A stretch of 11,566 nucleotides of DNA, taken from Gamarada debralockiae. Taxonomy: Eukaryota; Ascomycota; Leotiomycetes; Helotiales; Hyphodiscaceae. The position numbers and the translations under genes were made by a program. Positions 1 to 6,779 of the stretch are shown here, one piece after another. The stretch's first letter is position 1. Every line of letters begins with the position of its first letter. The notes beneath the pieces were generated by a model. The model had not been told where the DNA came from. It saw only the letters and a list, made by a program, of their open reading frames with translations, and made no database searches. The stretch covers positions 1 through 11,566 of the forward strand of contig NXFV01001666.1 in assembly GCA_002803225.1 (NCBI GenBank). Reading direction: 5' to 3'.

Positions 1-2
1 TG

Positions 3-413
3 GTTAGCGCCGTGGCCTTCTCGCCGGATGGCAAGCTGCTGGCCTCGGCGTCGTGCGACAAGACGGTCAAGCTCTGGGATGCCAGCTCGGGAGCGGTGCT
101 GCAGACACTTGATGTTGACGTTGACGCCACTATTTGGACTCTTTCATTTTCTGATAATGGAGCATTTCTCAACACTGATAGGGGACTGTTACATACCGCA
201 TTTCTTTTCAACCACACGGCTATTTCTGGACTAGATCTTCTACCGTCTGTGTTCGTTAAGGGCCAATGGGTAAGTTGGGGTATGGAAACTATTCTTTGGC
301 TTCCTTCGGAGCATCGGCCAAGTAGCGTTGCTGTTCACGGGAGCACTATTGGGTTTGGTCATCCGTCTGGTCAAGTATCATTTATAGAATTTGCTTTCCT
401 AAGTTTAGCTTGA
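3..413 (+). CDS. C-terminal end of a WD40-repeat protein, probably an NLR-type (NACHT-WD40) sensor; 5' part outside window
   Basis: The frame is open from position 3 and ends at the stop at 411-413, so the N-terminus lies off the left edge. The first residues form the last part of a canonical WD40 repeat: VSAVAFSPDG, then LLASASCDKTVKLWDASSG, then VLQTL of the next one. About 95 residues follow that are no longer a canonical repeat but contain WTLSFSDNGAFLNTDRGLL and, near the end, ILWLPSEHRPSSVAVHG and GQVSFIEF. From family knowledge, this 'LWLPxEYRPS...G.V.FIEF' tail is characteristic of fungal STAND proteins with NACHT and WD40 domains and probably closes the propeller. The effector and NTPase domains cannot be seen, so the class of NLR is inferred. 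The gene converges on the HET-NACHT-WD40 gene at 6780-10252. No frameshift or internal stop is seen, so it may be intact. Confidence 0.8.
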   Translation, partial: VSAVAFSPDGKLLASASCDKTVKLWDASSGAVLQTLDVDVDATIWTLSFSDNGAFLNTDRGLLHTAFLFNHTAISGLDLLPSVFVKGQWVSWGMETILWLPSEHRPSSVAVHGSTIGFGHPSGQVSFIEFAFLSLA

Positions 414-932
414 CCTCCACCCCGCCCACCTCTATTGCGGATAAGACCCTTTTATACCCCTCTAAGAGCCGCAGGAGTGGCAATGGCTTATAAATAATAT
501 TAGATTAGAAATAGTAGCTTTATAATCAAAGTACTTTGTATATTTCTAATTTTGCAAGACACTGGCCCACTAAGTAGTAGCAATGTAGGACTAGTACAAT
601 ATCATGATCACCCCTCAAGGTCCTCATCAATCTCTGTCCGCCGCTATAATAGTAGCCGCTAAGAATCCAGGTTAAGATCCACTTAGGCCCACAATAGTGT
701 CCGAAACGATTTTGGGAAAGCAGGGAGCCAAGCAAAATCTGCCCTCAGTTGACCGAATCGGTCAGCCGTTATTACTAAGCTGGATATGGCACACCAGCAG
801 TACCTCCAGCCACATTTGGCCTTCATGCCTTAGGCTTCATAAATGAAATTACAGCGTAAATATTATGGGCGAAAAACATCACAAAAAGCGCGAACCAAAT
901 TCTTGGAAATCACGACCCAAAGCACCCTGAAA

Positions 933-1030
933 GTCCCTCGGGACGGTCAGAACTTGCCTCCTGGGCCATAATCTACCTTCATGGGTGATGTGGGCCAGTG
1001 TAGTGCGAGTTCTGACCATCCTGAAGGGAC
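933..1030. repeat. Imperfect inverted repeat with 22-23 nt arms
   Basis: The left arm at 933-954 (gtccctcgggacggtcagaa plus ct) pairs with the right arm at 1008-1030, whose reverse complement differs by one extra base and two transitions. The loop is 53 nt and contains a further weak pairing (ctgggcca at 961-968 and tgggccag at 991-998). No coding frame crosses it convincingly. It could be a small foldback element, a transcribed hairpin or a transposon-terminal remnant; the function is unknown. Confidence 0.6.
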
Positions 1031-1986
1031 ACCTGTCACTTCCACACGCAAGCACCACAACCATCACAGCAACGTCCACGAGTCCTGCGCACTCATCAGT
1101 AACATAGGAACCTGATATCGGTCAATACAATTGCCACTATTACAAAACACAATTCACCCCACGTTTTACCATTGACCGAAAAGCCTCAATTAACGACACA
1201 AAGCCTACGAAAAGATCAAGCCAACGACAACGACCAACCCATTCGATCTCGATAGACGACTCATCACCTACACGTAGAACATGGAGAGGAAGTCGCTCCA
1301 CCTCTTAATATCAGGCTAAGAAGTGCTGCCCACACTATTAGTCGATCAGTCTCCCCCCGATGATGTCAATACGATCTCGACCTGGTACACAGATACTCTG
1401 TCACCACACACAGAACGGAAGTTAAGATGCGCCTGCTCCCGCCTCTCTTCCACCACCGACTACAAGTGCCTCGTCCACACATGCAGTCACCCCCACCGAT
1501 GGAGCTATTGCAGCACCAGACATCGAAATGGAATCACTATACACAGTAATAGGTTGAGGCATGATCCGGCATACTCTTAATCACCCAGACTTGCGGATAT
1601 TTGGTCCATATACGCAATCTAACCCGATGACACTACGATGCTGGGTTTGGATGGAGTTAAAAGCTTGGAATTTTTAAGGGTAGTAGGGAGTTGGAAGAGG
1701 AAGGGCGGTATCAGGGGGAGACTGAAGGTACATTGACACAAGATGGACAGCAGAAGCGGCTTCCAATGAGCCGGACAAGGGAAAGACACAAGCAAGGCAC
1801 TTCTTGATACGGATATGTACATAGACGTAGATAGAAGCCAGACCTAGCGCAGTAGAGGGGGTCGCTGGCCATGGCAACATGGTGAAGTGGGGTGTGTTGG
1901 CCAATCCCAGCACGCGTCGGCGACATGCCCGACACTGCGCTTTCCGGCATAGCGGCTGATGAGGCTGCTGGAACCGAGTATGACAT

Positions 1987-2002
1987 AATCAATCAATCAA
2001 TC
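1987..2002. repeat. AATC tetranucleotide repeat, four copies
   Basis: Four perfect tandem copies of AATC in otherwise unique non-coding sequence. A simple microsatellite with no evident role. Confidence 0.85.
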
Positions 2003-2248
2003 ATACGGTACCTGGTGCGCCACACCTGGCCCAGTTAATGATTTTGATGCCTGGCGCAGTCGTGAAGGCACGAGTGTTTGCATCTTGAACATAACAAACC
2101 CGCCAAATTCGCATTTTCAAGCCAGCATCGAATCTCGTCTCGCATTTGCCAAAATCTCGTATGCTAGAGATCCTTAAGCAACCAAGGACCGTCCACGTAA
2201 TCCTACACATTTCAAATAGCCTAAGACGTTAACACCATCCCAGGGTCG

Positions 2249-3175
2249 TTAATTTGGTGCCAATCCTTTATTGAATTCATTGACCGCAATCTGAATCTTT
2301 TCCCAAAAGAAATTCCGTGACTCTGCATTCTTAATCGGGATATCTACTTGATGTCGCCCCTCAACCGGTTCCTTCAGCGTAACACATATTCCTGTACGCT
2401 CCTTTGTGATTCCCTTAATCTGTGGGTAAGGTGTCTCCCATACCAATTCCAAACTGGTCTGGCCATAGAGAATAGAGAGTATGATCCCGTCGTTCATGAT
2501 CTTCTGGAGGCTAAGAATGCGACGGTTGGTGATCATGAATACAGCGTTCGGCTGTGGAGCCTCGAGATATGCTATATATCGCTCGCTGAGGTACCTGCCG
2601 TCGTCGAGCTCTTTGAGCCAGGACTGACCCAGGGCTTCTCGCTCATTTTGAGAACATGCATCATTGTTCAACCCTGTAACTCCAGGGGCAGAGGCCGCCA
2701 CCCTAAGCTGATGGTTTGCTCTGTGGAGCTCAAGGATTTCCCGTTCCAAAGCATCCTTCTGTTGTATAACCTCCTGGACTTGTAGATCCTGTGCGCGGGT
2801 CCTTTCACGCACTGTGTCTGCCTGTTTCTGCAACAACAGAAGCATTTCGGCTACTTGCTTCTTCGAGGCTGCTTCAGCAACGATCAAACTCTTCATGTTT
2901 TCGAATAACATCGTGGGGTCGGTCTGGTATGCGGCGGCGAAGGATTCATAAGTAAATTCTAGGTCTAGATTTGCGTCGGCAGGAAGTCGGTATTCAATAG
3001 GAAATCGCTTCAATGTTGCGATCTTTTGGGCAAAGTCCACGGCTATGCCTTCGGAAGTCAGCCGAAGGAAGTGAATCTCTTGTCGCACTCCATCAGCTTC
3101 GTTGTTGACCTTAGAGTATTCGTCTAGCTGCTTCTGGAGATAGGTTCTGTCCCGGTCTTTTCCATCTGAATCCAT
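2249..3175 (-). CDS. Coiled-coil protein with a VPS13 C-terminal-like (PH-like) domain
   Basis: Uninterrupted 308-codon frame. The ATG at 3175 has a favourable context (AAAATGG: A at -3, G at +4) and no in-frame alternative is needed. Residues about 10-45 and 100-160 are charged, heptad-like helices (for example VIQQKDALEREILELHRAN), predicted coiled coils. Residues about 192-303 look like the C-terminal PH-like domain of VPS13 bridge-type lipid-transfer proteins: RYIAYLEAP, then AVFMITNRRILSLQK, then LVWETPYPQIKGITKERTGI, then a closing FFWEKIQIAVNEFN. The order of strands, the 'TNRRIL' segment, the 'W..' strand, the 'ERTGI.VTL' strand and the terminal helix with 'IAVNEFN' match that family. 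Full VPS13 proteins exceed 3000 residues, so this is a stand-alone version, lacking the lipid channel. In VPS13 this region helps target the protein to membranes; here membrane or lipid-adaptor binding is inferred. It has no signal peptide or membrane segment. It sits between two WD40 sensor genes. The assignment rests on recalled motifs. Confidence 0.65.
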   Translation of the reverse strand: MDSDGKDRDRTYLQKQLDEYSKVNNEADGVRQEIHFLRLTSEGIAVDFAQKIATLKRFPIEYRLPADANLDLEFTYESFAAAYQTDPTMLFENMKSLIVAEAASKKQVAEMLLLLQKQADTVRERTRAQDLQVQEVIQQKDALEREILELHRANHQLRVAASAPGVTGLNNDACSQNEREALGQSWLKELDDGRYLSERYIAYLEAPQPNAVFMITNRRILSLQKIMNDGIILSILYGQTSLELVWETPYPQIKGITKERTGICVTLKEPVEGRHQVDIPIKNAESRNFFWEKIQIAVNEFNKGLAPN

Positions 3176-3801
3176 TTTGGAAGGCTTTTAGCAAGAACGG
3201 TTCCCATACCAGTTCACTGTCGTCTTCGTCACAACGAATGCATAAGTCGATATGCATTGCTTAGTAATAGTTTGTGTATGCCTAAGGCAGTAACTAATGC
3301 CACGAAATCGACCAAAACTACGTGGCAGCCCTGTTGCTGTTCTTGTGACTCCCTTGCAACCACCACTCGCTTGTTGCTGACCAACCAAAACCTGCCAGTG
3401 GCATGCTGACACTCCACCTAATTGGCTAGCTATGTTGGACGAGGCCACGGCGGAGTGCCCGACTCCCTCCTGTACCCAGTAAAGGGCTAACTCTTCGCCC
3501 AAATAAGTCACCCTATCGATGACAGAACCTGAAGGCTAGGAGCAGACTGGATCAAGGCCTCGGAGCGTACCGCTTGCGAGATATGCCAGAACTACCAAGC
3601 AGAAGAAGAACAGCCACTCAGGATCATTCCACTATTTTAGGTCAGTACAGTATCAATGAAGTCAGGCAGCGGAAGCAGCAGTCCTAACGAAGATGTTTCA
3701 AGGTACCAGCCATTCACGCAGTTTCTGCCGACAGAGAGTAAATGCAAAGTCGAACTTCTGGCTGCACCGTACGAAACGGCTGAGCACCGCGCGACGTACG
3801 G

Positions 3802-3864
<63 letters not shown>

Positions 3865-4425
3865 TGGGTAGGACGTCGCGAACTGGCGAAGGAGTGGAGT
3901 CGAAATGGTACTACGTCGGGCAACAAGCAGGCCGCGGTGGTGTAGATTTCTTAGACGAAACATACTTTCGTCTTGTTCGCGAGGTCGTTACGTTTGCTAG
4001 CGGAATCAACTCGTAGCAGGCACGATGTTTTCACTAGGTTGGTACGGCTCCGGGCAGACAGATCATGGAGAAAAGCATGCCTCGCAACCACGGATTGTAC
4101 TTCCCACCTTCAAATGCAACACAACATCCGATTCTCTAAGACGACCGCAGTGCTTGGTCCCGCACACAGCGTTGTCAACTGGCAGGAGGTGGAACACTCC
4201 TCGAGACGCACCTGCGAACTAGTATCAAAGATTTGAGTTAAGAGTCTGGCCTCGACACAAAGACTGCTTGCTAATGACTTGCAGGCGAACCATAACTCCA
4301 TCTGCTTCTATTGCGCCGAGAATGCTACGAACATTAATTGTATCCGATTGTATAATATCACTCCTGCCTCCAAAAACCAAATCCGAACTAAGAGAAACGA
4401 TTCTCTATTCTTTCGTGCAACAGTC
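3176..4425. other. Intergenic stretch with microsatellite; no gene supported
   Basis: About 1.25 kb between the VPS13-like gene and the 3' end of the pogo transposase. The 5' leader and promoter of the VPS13-like gene must lie in its left part (from 3176 rightwards), but I see no clear TATA box. Frames across 3637-4016 are open mainly because the CA/CACATA repeat lacks stop codons. The right part (about 3990-4425) may belong to the pogo element as its 3' flank. No RNA gene was recognised. Confidence 0.5.
3802..3865. repeat. Compound microsatellite: (AC)13 followed by about seven CACATA units
   Basis: A 27-nt AC run at 3802-3828 merges into a hexamer array CACATA at 3825-3865 (six full copies and a partial one). 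On the other strand it reads TG/TATGTG. The compound structure suggests the hexamer arose from a point change in the dinucleotide run followed by slippage. Likely length-polymorphic between strains. Confidence 0.95.
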
Positions 4426-6231
4426 TCATATCATCCGCGCTACTGGTGCCCTCCATGGCTCTGGTGCTCTCCATGGCTCAGGCGCTTCGATCATTCGCGA
4501 CACTTCTGTCTCTGGCTCTAGCTCTGATTCTGGCTCATCTGCCTCTAACGCAGCACTCTTCCGCTTTCGACTACGCTTTCCCCTGCCATTTATGACTTCT
4601 TTCGCTGCGCGCGCCACTTCTGGCTCTGGCTCTGACTCTGGCTCATCTGCCTCTAACGCAGCACTCTTCCGCTTCCGACCACGTTTTCCCTTGCCCTTTA
4701 TGGCCTCTTTCGTAGCACGCTTTGCTCGCGCCTCCTCAATGTCCTCATAGCTCATCACCTTCGCCTTCCCTAGTACGACCGACCTAGTTGATCGGCGAAC
4801 TTTGGCTTCGTTGTTCATTCTGGTCAACATTTGATTTCGATCGTGGAGGAGGGCGCGTTCGGCAAAGGATATCTGGGCGGCATTGGCAAGCTTCTGTACA
4901 TACCTCTCTAGGCGTTGTATACCACTTGTCCCATTAAGCGTATGAGTATCCTGTTTGATCAGATTATGCAGCGACGCAAGACCCTCTGCTGACACTGGCG
5001 TTACAGGCGTTTGTAGTACTTCGTCTTAATAACAAGAACCCATCTTTATCTTATCGGCTCTCGGAACAGTTGATTGAGCGGGGGGCTTCGGTGTCACCCT
5101 AAGGACTCTGTCTGGGTTAAACGGAAACAAACCACAGGCTGCCTATCCGGCTCTGATATTTCTCTTCGTAAACGCCTTTTCCCTTGCACGGCTATACAAA
5201 TAGGTGAAATGTTGCTTGCCAACGGTATTCGCACCTCCTTGAAACAGCCTTTCAGCCTCGTCGCGGTATTCGTCCTTCAAGCGGGTAAATACGGTAATAT
5301 CACAGGGCTAGAGCTTGTAGGAGGTATGAGAGAGGAGGCGACACAGGATGATATTGTTTTCGAAACAAAACTCTAAGGCTTCGAGAGTCTAGTGCGTTCC
5401 AAAGCCGTCGGAAATCAATACCCGTGGCTTCTAGTTAGCCTATTCTCTAGTTTAGGGATCAAACACGCGCTTGAGCCACTCTAAGTTAATCTTGGAGTCG
5501 GTGTACCCAGATTCAGAGATTGCATAGTACCACCCCGGGGTAGGGAATATAGTCCAGTTACTTCGATGGGTAGTAGCTAGCCAAATAACTATAGGGTTTA
5601 GATACCTACTATCACCACTGATGCACTCGATAGTAGTAATCGATGTGCGTTTGACGACCGCGCCTCTATAGTCTCGCGGATCGTCCTTACCTAAAAGGAC
5701 CTTAATAGAGCCAAGCATAGACAATATAACTCCCGTCTCGTCTATGTTATAGACGTTCTCTGGAATAATGGCCAAATCTTCTAAAACCTTTCCGACTACC
5801 TTAAACTAATGTATTATCTTATCATAGATATTGATCTCGTGGCGTTCCCAGGCTATCGCCCTCACTCGTCGTGATTTGAGTACTAGATAACGCTTCTAGA
5901 AGGCTTGAGCCCAGTTCTTATTCGGAGGCTTAGTCGCTTTATTCGTTGTAGAACGCTGCCGGGCGATACTAAAGGCGAGGGAAGGTAGATACTTGATTCG
6001 CACAGGATTCCCGAGATCAGCTATTAGTTTCAAATACTTTTCAAGGGCTTTCTCTTCTAACGGAGTGAGATACTATTAGCCTTAGGCCTTCTCTTCTTTC
6101 GAGCGCCGCCCATGATAACGATGATAAAGGGTAGTTAGAGAGACTCCGCTGCGTTTTGATGTGGTATCGTATGTTCGAGGCTCTCCCGGCAGGAAGACCT
6201 CTGCCAAGGCTATACTAGCGCGGTCGCTCAT
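4426..6231 (-). pseudogene. Fot1/pogo-type transposase, inactivated by RIP-like stop codons
   Basis: One reading frame of 601 codons plus stop runs from the ATG at 6231 to the stop at 4426-4428 without a frameshift, but contains 12 internal stops (codons 260, 264, 267, 281 and 308 in the catalytic core). Residues about 1-60 (MSDRASIALAEVF onwards) resemble the psq-type helix-turn-helix, and about 62-140 the CENP-B-like helix-turn-helix (LTPLEEKAL, PPNKNWAQAF). The DDE domain follows: NIDETG (Asp164), LISDGFGTH (Asp275) and PCD (Asp311). All three acidic residues remain, with 35 residues between the last two, as expected for Fot1/pogo DD35D enzymes. The C-terminal tail has a helical region and a basic KR-rich nuclear-localisation-like segment. 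Nearly every stop replaces an expected Gln or Trp (CAG/CAA to TAG/TAA, TGG to TAG), i.e. CpA to TpA on either strand, the RIP signature. An active copy would cut and paste at TA sites. This copy cannot make full-length enzyme. Confidence 0.92.
4511..4726. repeat. Tandem duplication (108-bp period) inside the transposase C-terminal tail
   Basis: Two adjacent copies start near 4511 and 4619. In the transposase frame both encode the same module, a KR-rich stretch followed by KRKSAALEADEPESE and an acidic EPEPE run, 36 residues per unit. A second small tandem repeat (18-bp period, 4445-4480) encodes a doubled EPWRAP just before the stop. The frame stays open through both, so the duplications were compatible with the protein when it was active. 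Confidence 0.85.
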
Positions 6232-6779
6232 AGGCATTACCTTCCGTACCTTATATGGAGATAGGGATAGGGATTGGAGCGACTAAGTGGCAACTCCGTG
6301 CAAAACTAGGAAACGTAGCCTATAGAAACTTCTAGAAGAACGCCACACTTGCACGTGATATATATATAATACGTAATAAAATACGACTAGCGTGGCTATG
6401 AATACAATATTAGATAAGGGCGATAAATCCTTCCTCGCTTATTAAGATACTTGGCATTTTGTGTACCTCCCCCTTTTTGTCTGGATAAATCCGGCAGGCA
6501 GGTTTCCTTGTACTCTGTGTCTTTAAACCTTGGAGATATATTTGACTTTAATAGAAGCTTTATGCCACGGCCCCGAATTCCGGGGACAGGTCGATAGTCA
6601 TGATAGAGCAGGGGATAATAGCCATAGCAGCTTTTAACGCTCTCAACAGGACGATTGATAGCATAGCCAAACTGTAGTATTTTTCTGACTACAAGTCGAG
6701 CCCTTATAAAGAAATAGCTAAAGAACAATATCAAACTGATTATAACTTTATATATTTACGTGGTGGAGATTTAAGACCC
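6232..6779. other. AT-rich stretch between the pogo relic and the NLR gene; no gene supported
   Basis: It includes the 5' flank and presumably one terminus of the pogo element, then AT-rich sequence to the NLR stop codon. A 112-codon minus-strand frame (6396-6734) has no domain, membrane or repeat pattern I recognise. A GC-rich hairpin (ccccg-aattc-cgggg) lies at about 6571-6585. Because the NLR's normal C-terminus is missing, part of this stretch is probably inserted foreign DNA (see the repeat at 6792-6821). Confidence 0.5.
6352..6370 (-). promoter_or_regulatory. Candidate promoter of the pogo transposase: CACGTG followed by a TATA-like run
   Basis: A palindromic CACGTG (6352-6357) touches an alternating TATATATATA run (6358-6370), about 125-140 bp upstream of the transposase ATG on the minus strand. 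The spacing suits a TATA element for that gene. TATA-like runs are common in AT-rich fungal DNA, so this is a suggestion only. Confidence 0.3.

Larger units (their letters stand above)
414..2248. other. Intergenic stretch without a supportable gene
   Basis: About 1.8 kb between the left WD40 gene and the VPS13-like gene. The longest frames (under 95 codons) have no recognisable domain or motif. The first part (about 490-560) is AT-rich. An imperfect inverted repeat lies at 933-1030 and a four-copy AATC repeat at 1987-2002. Around 1190-1280 the + strand is rich in CAAC/ACGAC triplets, as in fungal 5' leaders, and is followed by an ATG at 1280, but that frame closes after 11 codons. I see no tRNA, rRNA or transposase remnant here. 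A decayed gene or transposon remains possible. Confidence 0.5.

Noticed and set aside
1323..1580. 85-codon + strand frame after a leader-like CAAC-rich region
   Set aside because: Composition looks random (His/Ser/Arg-rich) and no domain is seen; another frame over the same bases is equally open and low-complexity.
3188..3511. 107-codon minus-strand frame just upstream of the VPS13-like gene
   Set aside because: No recognisable family, and it occupies the expected leader/promoter of the VPS13-like gene in a different frame.
3542..3640. Short + strand frame with DWIKASERTACEICQNYQ, reminiscent of a retrotransposon integrase zinc-binding segment
   Set aside because: Only 33 codons, preceded by a stop, and no integrase core (catalytic acidic residues) follows; too little to call.
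3637..4016. Several frames of 70-108 codons on both strands, including poly-(His-Thr) and poly-(Cys-Val) stretches
   Set aside because: They are open only because the CA/CACATA microsatellite contains no stop codons; the flanks show no protein family.
6261..6275. Telomere-like atagggatagggatt
   Set aside because: Only two TAGGGA-like units, not TTAGGG tandem repeats, and internal to a transposon flank.
6396..6734. 112-codon minus-strand frame in the AT-rich stretch
   Set aside because: No recognisable domain, motif or repeat, and it lies in probable inserted DNA; likely a chance frame.
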